64,000 nucleotides of DNA from Salinisphaera orenii subsp. orenii MK-B5 (lineage in GTDB: Bacteria > Pseudomonadota > Gammaproteobacteria > Nevskiales > Salinisphaeraceae). The DNA is taken from NCBI RefSeq assembly GCF_003788635.1, contig NZ_AYKH01000002.1, positions 62,001 through 126,000 of the forward strand. The letters run 5' to 3'. This document shows, piece by piece, positions 1 to 10,072 of the stretch; within the stretch, counting starts at the first letter, position 1; every line of letters begins with the position of its first letter. The notes under the pieces were generated by a model. The model searched no databases and was not told the origin of the DNA. It was given only the letters and a program-made list of their open reading frames with translations. Position numbers and translations under genes: made by a program.

Positions 1-719
1 TCGACACCGACTGGCAGACCATCGAGCTCCGCGGCGTGACCTTCGCCTACGACCGCGAGGACGGCTTCGGCATCGGCCCCATCGACCTCACGATCGAACG
101 CGGCGAGCTGATCTTTCTCATCGGCGGCAACGGCAGCGGCAAGACCACGCTGGCCCGGCTGCTGACCGGGCTCTACCGCCCCACCGGCGGCACCGGCGGC
201 ACCATCCGGGTCGACGGCCGGCCGGTCGCCGAAGCCGATCGCGGCGCCTATCGCCGCCTGTTCACGGCCGTGTTCACCGACTTCCACCTGTTCGACACGC
301 TGCTGGACGGCGCCGGCAATCCGGCCGATGCGGCATTCGTCGACGACTGGCGACACCGCCTCGGGCTGGACGCCAAGCTGAGTGTCGACGCCGATGCCCG
401 CATCGCCGATACGGCGCTGTCCCAGGGCCAGCGCAAGCGTCTGGCCCTGATGCTGGCACTGGCGGAATCGCGCGACGTGCTGCTGCTCGACGAATGGGCG
501 GCCGATCAGGACCCGGGCTTTCGCCGCGTGTTCTACCGCGACCTGCTGCCGATCTTCCGCGAACGCGGGCACACGGTCTTCGCCATCAGCCACGACGACA
601 GCTATTTCGAGCACGCCGACCGCCTGCTCGAGATGCGCGCCGGCCGGCTGACCGAGCTGACCGGCGAGATGCGCCGCGCGGCGAGTGCGGATGCCGTGGC
701 CCGGACCGGCGAACGCTAG
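1..719 (+). CDS. Cyclic peptide/siderophore export ABC transporter, C-terminal ATPase (partial)
   Basis: Only the nucleotide-binding domain is present; the gene enters from beyond the left edge, with the reading frame beginning at base 3. An in-frame GTG at 36 is internal to the ATPase fold and is not taken as the start. Visible motifs are Walker [10 protein letters not shown], the signature [11 protein letters not shown] and Walker [13 protein letters not shown]. The signature and the region around [11 protein letters not shown] resemble the PvdE/SyrD cyclic-peptide exporter family, in which a transmembrane domain precedes this ATPase on one chain and moves non-ribosomal peptides or siderophore precursors across the inner membrane. 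A GG-rich insertion (PTGGTGGT) sits just before the strand following Walker A. The siderophore importer next door supports a siderophore export role, which is inferred. Confidence 0.8.
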   Translation, partial: DTDWQTIELRGVTFAYDREDGFGIGPIDLTIERGELIFLIGGNGSGKTTLARLLTGLYRPTGGTGGTIRVDGRPVAEADRGAYRRLFTAVFTDFHLFDTLLDGAGNPADAAFVDDWRHRLGLDAKLSVDADARIADTALSQGQRKRLALMLALAESRDVLLLDEWAADQDPGFRRVFYRDLLPIFRERGHTVFAISHDDSYFEHADRLLEMRAGRLTELTGEMRRAASADAVARTGER

Positions 720-805
720 AGTCTGTTGACGTGTCCTGCGAGCGCTCTGTTTCCGACCGCACATCCTGTCCGGCAAGGCGCGAACCGCCGGCTCTGGGCG
801 TGTCA

Positions 806-843
806 CGACCCAGGCCCGCAACGCCGGCCCCCTGGTCGTTTTT
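806..843 (+). terminator. Possible rho-independent terminator of the exporter gene
   Basis: CGACCCAGG pairs with CCTGGTCG (one bulged base) around a GC-rich loop of about 16 bases, followed by five T residues. It lies 87 bases past the exporter stop codon. The loop is large, so this is tentative. From 844 to 1099 I see no gene or clear signal; that stretch separates the exporter from the convergent fhuB. Confidence 0.35.
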
Positions 844-1099
844 CATGGGCGGCCCGACCCATCGGAACAAACGCCCGGAAAATCAGCGATACGACGGCAA
901 TCCAGCGTTCTAGCGTGCTTGTGCAGAATGACTGCATGGCGCGCTACTAAGCCTCGTCTTGCCGCACAACAGCGTTTGGCGCGGACGCGTACGAAACGTC
1001 AAAAGGCCCTAGCCGTCCGACGCGGCGGCGCGGTCGGCGGCACCCGCGGCCGATACCGGATCGTTCACCGCCCCGCGCGGTATGCGTCTCAATGCCCGG

Positions 1100-3070
1100 C
1101 TAGAGCCGCCGGAGTCGCCACATGAAATAGCTGCCGCCGACCAGCGTGGCCACCAGCCCGGCCGGTATTTCATTGGGAAACAGCAGCATGCGGCCGAGCC
1201 AGTCGGCGGCGATCATCAGCAGCCCGCCGAGCAGCGCCGCACCGACGAACTGCTCGCGCGCCCGGGCCAGTCCGAGCAGACGGGCCATGTGCGGCGCCAG
1301 CAGGCCGACAAAGCTGAGTGGGCCGACCACCAGCGTCGCTCCGGCGGTCAGCACCGCCATGACCAGGAGCAGGATCAGGCGGCTCCAGGTGACGTTGACC
1401 CCGAGCGCGCGCGCCGTGGGCGCGCCCAGCGGCAGCAGATCCAGCCACACCACCAGCGGCCGGACCACCAGGAGCAGCAGCGCGGCGAGCACCGACACGG
1501 TCAGCGCCAGCGACAGATCGACGTAATAGGTGGTCCCCGACATCCAGGCCAGCAGCTGCTGGGTGCGCGGGTCGCTGCCGGCGAGCACGATCTTGGAGAT
1601 GGCGTCGAACAGAAACAGCACGCTGATGCCGGTCAGCAGCACGCGCTCCGGCTCGAAGCCGCTGCGGGCGTTGAGTGCGACCAGCAGCGCCAGCGTGAGC
1701 AGCGCCCCGACCACCCCGGCGCCCAGCATCGCGGGCGTGCCGGCCGTCGGCCAGACCAGCACCAGACCGAGCACACCGATGGCGGTGCCGGCGCTGATGC
1801 CCAGCACTTCGGGACTCGCCATGGGGTTGGCCGAGACGCGCTGCACGATGGTGCCGGCCACCGCCAGCATCACCCCGGCCGCGCCCGCAGCGAGCACCCG
1901 TGCGACCCGCCACGCCCCGGTCTCGGCCCAGGGCAGCTCGAACGGCCAGCTCCAACCGTGCACGCCCTGACCGACGAGCAGCGCCACTACCACCATGGCC
2001 GCCATCGCCGCCAGCAGGCCGAGCAGCAGTCCACCCGTGGCGGAACGGCGCGGCGCCGGTGCGCCGGCGACCGCGGTCGGCGCCTCGCGATGCATGTTCA
2101 AACGCGGGATCAGCCACAGCAGCAGCGGCGCACCCAGCGCCGCGGTGGTCGCCCCGGTCGGGATCAACGCCGCGCCGTCCGCAGTCCACAGCTGGAGCAG
2201 CTGGTCGGTGACCGCCAGCAGCAGGGCGCCGAGCACCGGCGCCCAGACCAGCCGCGCCAGCAATCGGCGCGCGCCGGCCAGGCGCACGATCGACGGCGCC
2301 GCCAGCCCGATGAAGCCGATGACGCCCAGCTCCACGACCACCGCCGTGCTGGTGAACACGGCCACGCCCAGGCTCGCCGCGCGCAGCCAGGCCAGCGACA
2401 CGCCCAGATTGCGGGCGTTGGTGTCATCCAGATCCAGCAGGGCCAGGGCGCGCGCCAGGGCGGCCGCGGCGACGCCGCCGATCAGCAGCCGCGGCAGCAG
2501 ATAGCCCACGCCGCCCCAGTTGTTCTGGGCCAGTGAACCGGCGCCCCAGATCATCATGCCGCGCAGGGCTTCCTGGTTGAACAGCAGCAGCACGACCGCG
2601 AGCGAGCCGAGATAGAGGTTGACCACCAGCCCGGCGAGCACCACGACCGTCGGCGCCAGCGATCGTCGCCAGGCCAGCAGGAACACCAGCCCCATCGCCG
2701 CGGCGCCGCCGACGAACCCGACCACGCCGCGGGCGTGCAACATGAGCGCGGGCGCGAAAAGCGTGCCAAGCAGCAGGAACAGATGCACGCCGCTGACCAC
2801 GCCGAGCGTGGTCGGCGCGGCCAGCGGGTTGCGCAGCGTCTGCTGCATGAGCACGCCGGCCAGGGCCAGCCCCGCACCGCCGAGCAGCGACGCCGCCAGC
2901 CGCGGCAGCCAGACGTGGCGGGCGAGAATGCCGGACAGCGATTCCCCGGGCGCCCAGAGCGCGGCCAGACCCGCCGGCGCGCTCTCGCGCAGCGTCAACA
3001 CCGCGAGCACCGCGAGCACGACGGCGAACAGGCCGCACAGCCGGCCGGGGGTGAGCGCGGGCCGCGGCAT
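1100..3070 (-). CDS. fhuB: Ferric siderophore ABC permease, fused double-domain (FhuB type)
   Basis: This inner-membrane permease imports ferric siderophore from the periplasm. The protein is 656 residues, about twice the usual FecCD permease length, and contains two homologous halves of roughly ten hydrophobic segments each, as in FhuB. Each half has the family pattern around GPLSFVGLLAPHMAR or the related GVIGFIGLAAPSIVR. The ATG chosen at 3070 shares bases with the stop of the binding-protein gene (TGATG), implying translational coupling; an upstream in-frame extension would run through that gene and is rejected. Order ATPase, binding protein, permease matches fhuCDB. Hydroxamate specificity is inferred from the fused architecture. 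Confidence 0.9.
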   Translation of the reverse strand: MPRPALTPGRLCGLFAVVLAVLAVLTLRESAPAGLAALWAPGESLSGILARHVWLPRLAASLLGGAGLALAGVLMQQTLRNPLAAPTTLGVVSGVHLFLLLGTLFAPALMLHARGVVGFVGGAAAMGLVFLLAWRRSLAPTVVVLAGLVVNLYLGSLAVVLLLFNQEALRGMMIWGAGSLAQNNWGGVGYLLPRLLIGGVAAAALARALALLDLDDTNARNLGVSLAWLRAASLGVAVFTSTAVVVELGVIGFIGLAAPSIVRLAGARRLLARLVWAPVLGALLLAVTDQLLQLWTADGAALIPTGATTAALGAPLLLWLIPRLNMHREAPTAVAGAPAPRRSATGGLLLGLLAAMAAMVVVALLVGQGVHGWSWPFELPWAETGAWRVARVLAAGAAGVMLAVAGTIVQRVSANPMASPEVLGISAGTAIGVLGLVLVWPTAGTPAMLGAGVVGALLTLALLVALNARSGFEPERVLLTGISVLFLFDAISKIVLAGSDPRTQQLLAWMSGTTYYVDLSLALTVSVLAALLLLVVRPLVVWLDLLPLGAPTARALGVNVTWSRLILLLVMAVLTAGATLVVGPLSFVGLLAPHMARLLGLARAREQFVGAALLGGLLMIAADWLGRMLLFPNEIPAGLVATLVGGSYFMWRLRRL

Positions 3071-4002
3071 CAGGAGTCGGGCGTCCCGGCCACCTGCGGC
3101 GCGCTCAGCGCGTCGGCGAGCGCCCGCGCAAAGCGCGCCGCCGAGGGCAGCCCGCCGAAACTCCATACCGCCGGCAGGTCCAGCACCGGCCCCTGCCTCA
3201 CGGCCGGCAGATGGTTCCAGAGCACGCTGCCATCGATCTCCTCGGCCACGCCGACCGGCATCGGATCGAGCACGGCCATGCGCGCGTCGTCAACCTCGGC
3301 CAGCCGCTCGAGCGAGACGAGCGCAAAGCCCCAGAAGGTGGTCGAGCCGGTCCAGGCATTGTCGAGACCCATGCGCGTCATCACGTCGTCGAGCAGGCTG
3401 CCCTCGCCGTAGACGCGCACGTGACGCGCGTCCATGAACTGCACCACCAGCAGCCGCGGCGCCTCGGCCGGGACACGTTCGGCCGCCGTCTCGACGGTCC
3501 GACGCGTGTCCGCCACCAGCCGCTCGGCCGCGTCCGCGCGACCGACCAGCGCCCCCAGGCGGCGGGTCGACTCGACGGTGTTATCCCAGGCGCTGCCCTC
3601 GTGGTAGTAGACGTCGATTGTCTCCACCGGAGCGATCGCCTCGAGCCGCGCGCGCGAACTGGCATACATCGGCGTGATCGTGATCAAGTCGAGATCCAGC
3701 TGCGACATCAGCTCCATGTTCGGCTGCACCCGCAGGCCGAGTTCGCGCACCGAGTCGGGCACCGGCGGCACGCCCACCCAGTCCTGATAGGCATCGATCT
3801 GGGCCATGGCCACCGGCGGCGCGCCGAGCGCGATCAGCGTCTGCGCCTGCCCCCAGTCGATCGCGGCCACCCGCGGGCGGTCCCCGCCGTCGGTCGCGGC
3901 CGCCACGGCGCCGCAAAAAAACAGGGCCAGCCCGACGAGCCAGCCCGAAGTCCACGCGCGCCGCCGCCCGGCGGCGCTGCGAGCGCCTGCCCGTCGCGTC
4001 AC
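3070..4002 (-). CDS. fhuD: Periplasmic ferric siderophore-binding protein (FhuD type)
   Basis: The product is 310 residues, the size of FhuD-class binding proteins that hand ferric siderophores to the FhuB/FhuC importer. An arginine-rich N-terminus (RRAGARSAAGRRRAW) precedes a hydrophobic stretch ending near AVAAA, consistent with Sec or Tat export. The fold pattern includes VAAIDWGQAQTLIALG near the mature N-terminus and LDLITITPMY at about residue 115. The start is a GTG at 4002 whose bases overlap the fhuC stop (GTGA), and its own stop overlaps the fhuB ATG, so all three genes are coupled. A longer in-frame extension reaching 4995 overlaps fhuC completely and is not credible. Confidence 0.85.
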   Translation of the reverse strand: MTRRAGARSAAGRRRAWTSGWLVGLALFFCGAVAAATDGGDRPRVAAIDWGQAQTLIALGAPPVAMAQIDAYQDWVGVPPVPDSVRELGLRVQPNMELMSQLDLDLITITPMYASSRARLEAIAPVETIDVYYHEGSAWDNTVESTRRLGALVGRADAAERLVADTRRTVETAAERVPAEAPRLLVVQFMDARHVRVYGEGSLLDDVMTRMGLDNAWTGSTTFWGFALVSLERLAEVDDARMAVLDPMPVGVAEEIDGSVLWNHLPAVRQGPVLDLPAVWSFGGLPSAARFARALADALSAPQVAGTPDS

Positions 4003-4766
4003 TGGACGACGGCGATGGGGTGGTTGTCCGCGGGGTGGGCCATCACGCTCATGCGGATGCCGTAGATGGCCTCGAGCGTCGTGTCCCGCATGAGTTCGTG
4101 CGGCGTGCCCCGGGCCAGCAGACGGCCGCCGCGCAGGGCCACGAGCTGATCGCAGTAGCGCGAGACCATGTTCACGTCGTGCAGCACGATGATCACGCCC
4201 AGCCCCAGCGAACCGGCGAGCTCGCGGATCAGCGCCAGCGTGTCGACCTGATGCGCGATGTCCAGCGCCGACAGCGGCTCGTCGAGCAGCAGGAAACGGC
4301 TGCCCTGCGCCAACAGCATCGCCAGCCAGACGCGCTGCTTCTCGCCGCCGGAGAGCGTGTCGACCATGCGCTCGGCGAGCGTGGCCGTGTGCGTCAGATC
4401 GAGCGCGCGATCGACCTGGCCCCGGTCTTCGGCGGTCATGCGCCCGAGCAGACCGCGCCAGGGATAGCGCCCGAAGGCGACCAGTTCGCGCACCGTCAGG
4501 CTGGTCGCACCGGGCAGATGCTGGGGCAGATAGGCCACGTTGCGCGCGAACTCGCGATCGCCCCAGGCCTGCACCGACCGGCCGTTGAGACAGACCTCGC
4601 CGCAGCTGGCGCACTGCTGGCGCGCGAGCAGCTTGAGCAGCGTCGACTTGCCCGAGCCGTTGTGGCCGATCAGGCCGTAGACCAGGCCCTCGCGGAAACT
4701 CAGATCGTCGGCCTCCAGCAGACAGTGGCCGTTGACCTCGAAGCGGCAGGCGTTGAGTTCGAACAT
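3999..4766 (-). CDS. fhuC: Ferric siderophore ABC transporter ATPase (FhuC type)
   Basis: The 255-residue cytoplasmic ATPase powers import with FhuB. It has Walker A GHNGSGKST, the signature LSGGEKQRVWLA, Walker B FLLLDEPLSALD and the switch histidine in VIIVLHDVN. Two Cys (QQCASCGE) follow the Walker A helix, which is not typical of the family. The ATG at 4766 follows GGAGAAG at good spacing. It is the first gene of the leftward operon and lies downstream of a Fur-like site, so iron repression is likely. Confidence 0.9.
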   Translation of the reverse strand: MFELNACRFEVNGHCLLEADDLSFREGLVYGLIGHNGSGKSTLLKLLARQQCASCGEVCLNGRSVQAWGDREFARNVAYLPQHLPGATSLTVRELVAFGRYPWRGLLGRMTAEDRGQVDRALDLTHTATLAERMVDTLSGGEKQRVWLAMLLAQGSRFLLLDEPLSALDIAHQVDTLALIRELAGSLGLGVIIVLHDVNMVSRYCDQLVALRGGRLLARGTPHELMRDTTLEAIYGIRMSVMAHPADNHPIAVVQ

Positions 4767-4831
4767 GGGCTTCTCCAGGGCGCCCGCCGCGAACGCCGTC
4801 CGGCGGCGGGGAGCGCGCCACGAGAATAAAC

Positions 4832-4850
4832 TGAATACGAATGCGTATCA
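4832..4850 (-). promoter_or_regulatory. Fur-box-like operator upstream of fhuCDB
   Basis: The minus strand reads TGATACGCATTCGTATTCA, with imperfect inverted arms GATACG/CGTATT around CATT; it resembles the hexameric NATWAT pattern of Fur sites. It is AT-rich in otherwise GC-rich DNA and lies 66 bases upstream of the fhuC ATG. The 402-base interval 4767-5168 holds this site and presumably the divergent rhodanese promoter; I see no gene in it. Confidence 0.55.
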
Positions 4851-5168
4851 AAAAGAGCGGCGCTTCGGCAGGCGCCGCGTGAGACCGCGCTCGCGGTGCC
4901 TGACAACCGCACTGCAGGCCACACTCCGACGGTATCCGACCCGCAGTGTGCGCCCCCGCACGCCGGCATGCGAGACATGGAACCCCGCCGGGCAACCGGC
5001 CGGTCGGCGGCGCCCGCGCGTTTCGGCGGCGTCGCCCACCCCGCCGAAACGGACGACATCCGATATCGTCTTGCGTATCGGTGGCTTATGCAGGTACCGA
5101 ACGCAGCGGCTCGCACTCGTCGCCCGCCGCGCTTAAGCTGCTGCGATCGCGAGCGGCAAGGAGACGGG

Positions 5169-5567
5169 ATGTCGATTCTGCACTGGACCCGATCACTGAT
5201 CGACGGCGCAAAGGCGCCACCCGACGACGACTCCACCGCCGTTTCCCTTGCCGGCGCCTACCGCGCCTATCGCGCGGGCGCGCGCTTCGTGGACGTGCGC
5301 CAGACGTTCGAATGGCGCGACGGCCATATCGCGGGATCGGTGCATCGGCCGGTCGACGAGCTCGTCTCCGACCCGCGCCTGACGGTGACCGCGGACGCCC
5401 TGATCGTGACCTACTGCGCGGCCGGCGCACGCGCGGCCCGGGCGGCGGCCGCACTCCGGGCCAACGGCTACGCCCGGGTGCGGGCCCTGGCCGTCGGCTA
5501 TGGCGACTGGCGTCGTGCCGGCTATCCGGTGGAACGGCCCGAACGGCGCGACCCATCCGCGCGCTGA
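5169..5567 (+). CDS. Single-domain rhodanese (sulfurtransferase-like)
   Basis: The 132-residue protein has the rhodanese landmarks: the CH2A-like FVDVRQTFEWRDGHIAGS, and an active-site loop YCAAGARA that supplies the catalytic Cys in a C-x2-G-x-R setting. Such proteins carry a persulfide on the Cys and transfer sulfane sulfur or serve as redox sensors. The ATG at 5169 follows AAGGAGA; in-frame upstream starts lack a ribosome-binding site. No signal peptide is evident, so it is probably cytoplasmic. It is monocistronic, divergent from the siderophore operon, and no partner can be assigned from context. Confidence 0.8.
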   Translation: MSILHWTRSLIDGAKAPPDDDSTAVSLAGAYRAYRAGARFVDVRQTFEWRDGHIAGSVHRPVDELVSDPRLTVTADALIVTYCAAGARAARAAAALRANGYARVRALAVGYGDWRRAGYPVERPERRDPSAR

Positions 5568-5847
5568 GCCGCGCAGTGGGCGCACGCGTGGCCCGTACTG
5601 GCGTTCGCCGACGGTCGGATGCGCCCCGCGCCCGAATCGCCGCCAGCCGCATGTCAATACGTGTTCACGCCGATTCACGGCCGCCGCGCGGGCCCCGCCA
5701 TCGCGCCGCAACGTTGACGCTGGCGGTCTCGATACCGATATTGTCGCTTGACCCGCGCCGCGGGTGCACCGCCCGAGGCCGGGCGGCGACCGAAAGTTCA
5801 GGGAGAGCCGCGTTGACCCGTCTGCCGCCGGAAAAGGACTGGAGCTG

Positions 5848-6872
5848 ATGCCCGCCGTCATCGACGCCATCGAATACATGCTGCCGGCGCGCACCGAATC
5901 GATCGAGGAGATCGCCGCACGCTTTCCCAACTGGCCGCTGGAGAAGATCGCCGAGAAGACCGGCATCCGCGCCCGCCACGTCGCCGCCGAGGATGAATGC
6001 GCCTCCGACTTCGGCGTGATCGCGGCCCGCCAGCTGTTCGAACGCACCGGCACCGATCCGGGCGAGATCGACTATCTGATCTTCTGCACCCAGACGCCGG
6101 ACTATCTGGCCCCGACCACCGCCTGCCTGATCCAGGACCGGCTCGGCCTGGGCCGTCACGTCGGCGCGCTGGACATCAACCTCGGCTGCTCGGGCTACAT
6201 CTACGCGCTGGGCGTGGCCAAGGCGTTGCTCGAGACCGGCCAGGCGAGCCGGCTGCTGCTGATCACTGCCGATACCTACAGCAAGTTCGTCCATCCGGGC
6301 GACAAGAGCGTGCGCGCGCTGTTCGGCGACGCGGCCGCGGCCACGCTGATGAGCAACCGCGGCGACGACGAGACCATCGGCCCCTTCGTCTACGGCACCG
6401 ACGGCTCGGGCGCGGACGATCTGATCGTGCCCACCAGCGGCATGCGCAAGCAGCCCTACAACCACAGCGCCGAGGAATACACCGATCGCCACGGCAACAC
6501 CCGCAGCGATCATCACATCTACATGAACGGCCGCGCGGTGATCGAATTCACGCTGCGCGAGGTGCCGAAGTCCATTCTGACGCTCTGCGAGCGCGCCGGC
6601 CTGTCGCTGGACCAGATCGACGCCGTCATACCCCACCAGGCCAGCGCCACCGTGCTCAACGGCGTGCGCAAGAAGCTGGGCCTGCCGCCGGAGCGCTTCA
6701 TCGTGTGCATGGAGGACATCGGCAACACCGTCTCCTGCAGCGTGCCGATCGCGCTCAAGCGCGCGGTCACCGAGGGCCGCATCGGCCCGGGGGATCGCCT
6801 GCTGCTGGCCGGCTTCGGCGTCGGCCTGTCCTGGGGCGCGACCATCGTGCGCCTGCCGACGGACTTCCAGCG

Positions 6873-6876
<4 letters not shown>
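5848..6876 (+). CDS. 3-oxoacyl-ACP synthase III-like ketosynthase (FabH family)
   Basis: The 342-residue protein has the thiolase-fold catalytic triad of FabH enzymes: Cys114 in LGCSGYIYAL, His263 in IPHQAS and Asn293 in GNTVSCSVP. The family condenses an acyl-CoA starter with malonyl-ACP or transfers acyl groups. It stands alone, with no fab genes beside it, so a specialised acyl transfer is as plausible as fatty-acid initiation. The ATG at 5848 follows GGAG. Its TAG stop shares the four bases CTAG with the stop of the convergent response regulator gene. The 280 bases before it (5568-5847) show no gene. Confidence 0.82.
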
Positions 6877-8242
<1,366 letters not shown>

Positions 8243-8246
<4 letters not shown>

Positions 8247-9673
8247 GCGATCGTCTCCCGGGGCAGGCGACAACAGACGCGCGTGCCCCCGTCCGGCGCC
8301 GCACTGTAGTCCAGGCTGCCCCCGTGCCCGTGGATGACCTTGTAGGCGAACGGGATGCCGAGCCCGGTGCCGCGGCGCTTGGTCGTGGGCAGCGGGGCCC
8401 TCGCCTCGGGGTCCGGGGCCACCGCCATGCCCGGGCCGGCGTCGTCGATGACGAGCTCGACCTGGGCGTCGGTCGCGCGCGTGGCCACCCGGAGCGTGGT
8501 CTCCGGCGGCGACGCCTCGAGGGCGTTGGCGAGCAGCCCGTGCAGGGCCTGTTCCAGCAGCGGCCCGTCCACGGCCACGCGGGCTGCAGCGCCGCGCTCG
8601 CGATCGAGCGTGAGGCCGGCCGCGGCCAGCCGGCCGCCCAGCGCGGCGACGGCCCCGTCGACGATATCGTCGAAGACGTGATCGCGCCGGTCCAGCTTGA
8701 GCGGGTGCAGATAGGCCAGCAGCGCATCGAGCCAGCGTTCGAGGCGGTCGGCGGCATCGATGATGTCGGCGCCGGTCTCGACCACCTCGTCGGTGTCGGC
8801 CTCACGGTCGAGCATCTGCGCGTTGGCGCGGATGCCGGCGAGCGGATTGCGGATATTGTGCGCGATGACCGGGACCAGCGCGCCGAGTGCAGCCTGGCGC
8901 TCGCGCTCGACCAGCGCACGCCGGTTGGCCTCCAACTCCGCGGCCATGCCGTTGACGGTTTCGGCCAGCCGGCGCAGCTCGGTCACGCCCTGCGCGTTCA
9001 GCCGGTGGGACAGATCCCCGCGCGCCAGTTCGCCGGTTCCGTCGAGCAGTCGCTGCAGCGGTTGGAGAAAATCTCGGACGAAACGCCGGTTGAGCCACAC
9101 GGCCAGGGCCAGGCCGAACACCAGCGGCAGCCAGGCCAGCCATGGCGCCAACCGATTCCACAGCCCCAGCCGCTCGGAGAGCCTGTCGCGCTCGGCCGCG
9201 ACTTCGGCGGTCAGGGCGTTGTAGGCCGCCTCGAAGTCGCCGGTGCTCCATTGGTCGATCGGCGCGTCCGCCGCGGCGGCACTGCCTGGGTTGGTCACCA
9301 CGCGGTTCATGGCGGCCAGAATCAGGCCGTAGGCGGCTTCCATGCGGGCTATGCTCGCCTGTTCGTCGGCGGTCTCGGCATAGCCGCGCATGCGATAGAA
9401 ATGCTCGTCGATGCGGTAGAGACGCTGCCAGTAATCCTCGCGCGGCCCGCGGGCGCGGACCTCGTCGATCGCACGGATCTGGCGGTAGAGATCGCCACGC
9501 ACGGCCTGCGCCTCCACCAGCAGCCCGTTGAGCCGCAGCGAGGCCTGGTACCCCGACTGCCACAGATTGGCCCACAGCCCGCCGACGCCGGCGGCCGCCG
9601 CCAGAATCAGCAGCAGCGCGAACTGATAGCGCCGGATCAGGCTCTTGAGCGACAGACTGTGCGCGTTCGACAT
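8243..9673 (-). CDS. Membrane sensor histidine kinase partnering the NtrC-type regulator
   Basis: The protein has about 476 residues: a transmembrane helix near 17-36, a helical periplasmic sensor of about 140 residues, a second helix near 177-195, a HAMP segment, a dimerisation helix with His272 in IAHNIRNPLAG, and an ATPase domain with N box LLANALEAS, DDAGPGM and GTGLGIPFAYKV. The start at 9673 is the best candidate directly before the hydrophobic N-terminus, but no strong ribosome-binding site is seen and an in-frame ATG lies at 9709. It is first in a two-gene leftward operon and divergent from pqqA, sharing the repeat array at 9734-9794 as its upstream region. Confidence 0.82.
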
Positions 9674-9733
9674 GCCGCCGAGTCTAGAGACGCGGACGGG
9701 CGCTGTCTCCATGCGCCGCGCCGGCACCGCCGC

Positions 9734-9794
9734 TGGCCACTATTGGCCATTCGGGCGGCCAGTTTCAGCCACTCTCCTGGCCACTCACCGGCCA
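9734..9794. repeat. Six phased GGCCA repeats between sensor kinase and pqqA
   Basis: Six hexamers, TGGCCA, TGGCCA, CGGCCA, CAGCCA, TGGCCA and CGGCCA, start at 9734, 9744, 9756, 9766, 9778 and 9789. Spacings of 10, 12, 10, 12 and 11 bases average one DNA helical turn, so all lie on one face of the helix. The array ends 80 bases upstream of the sigma-54 element of pqqA and 61 bases upstream of the kinase start. This is the layout expected of a multimeric activator or repressor site. Confidence 0.6.
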
Positions 9795-9873
9795 ACGCCA
9801 ATGTCGCTGAACGAAACCGGAATACAACGTATGCAAATCAGCGATTTAGAAAAAAACATGACAAAGCCATGCC

Positions 9874-9888
9874 TGGCATGGACGATGC
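9874..9888 (+). promoter_or_regulatory. Sigma-54 (-24/-12) promoter of pqqA
   Basis: TGGCATGGACGATGC matches TGGCAC-N5-TTGC with two mismatches and exact GG-to-GC spacing. Transcription would start near 9900, leaving about 30 bases before the pqqA ATG. Confidence 0.7.
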
Positions 9889-9929
9889 ATTATTTCGTGT
9901 GCCATTCCACACAATCAGAGGAGATCGGC

Positions 9930-10007
9930 ATGAAACAGTGGACGACCCCGACGGCGCATGACATGCGTCTTGGATTCGAAATCACGATGTACGTCAGCAA
10001 CCGCTAG
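9930..10007 (+). CDS. pqqA: PQQ precursor peptide PqqA
   Basis: This 25-residue peptide is the ribosomal precursor of pyrroloquinoline quinone. The conserved core GFEITMY provides Glu17 and Tyr21, the two residues cross-linked by PqqE and kept in the cofactor; the N-terminus MKQWTTP is also family-typical. A GAGGAGAT ribosome-binding site precedes the ATG at 9930. A longer in-frame extension to 9645 is rejected because it runs through the promoter. The sigma-54 element upstream and the hairpin downstream should give high pqqA transcript relative to pqqE, the ratio expected for a precursor peptide. Confidence 0.95.
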   Translation: MKQWTTPTAHDMRLGFEITMYVSNR

Positions 10008-10025
10008 CACGCGGTGGCCGACGAG

Positions 10026-10055
10026 GGAGGGGGCCGCGCGCCCCCTCTTTTGTTT
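10026..10055 (+). terminator. Attenuator hairpin between pqqA and pqqE
   Basis: AGGGGG (10028-10033) pairs with CCCCCT (10041-10046) around a seven-base loop; one or two further pairs extend the stem, and TTTTGTTT follows. It lies 20 bases after the pqqA stop and before pqqE, and probably ends most pqqA transcripts while allowing read-through. Confidence 0.7.
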
Positions 10056-10072
10056 CCATAGCCGGCAAACCC

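Noticed and set aside
1082-2536. Long open frame on the plus strand opposite fhuB
   Set aside because: Rich in Gln, Arg and His with no domain pattern; it is an antisense shadow of a clear permease gene in GC-rich DNA. The same holds for 5665-7197, 13129-15528 and 38198-40261.
9645-10007. Longer reading of pqqA from 9645
   Set aside because: It runs through the repeat array and the sigma-54 promoter and would add 95 residues to a peptide whose family length is about 24.
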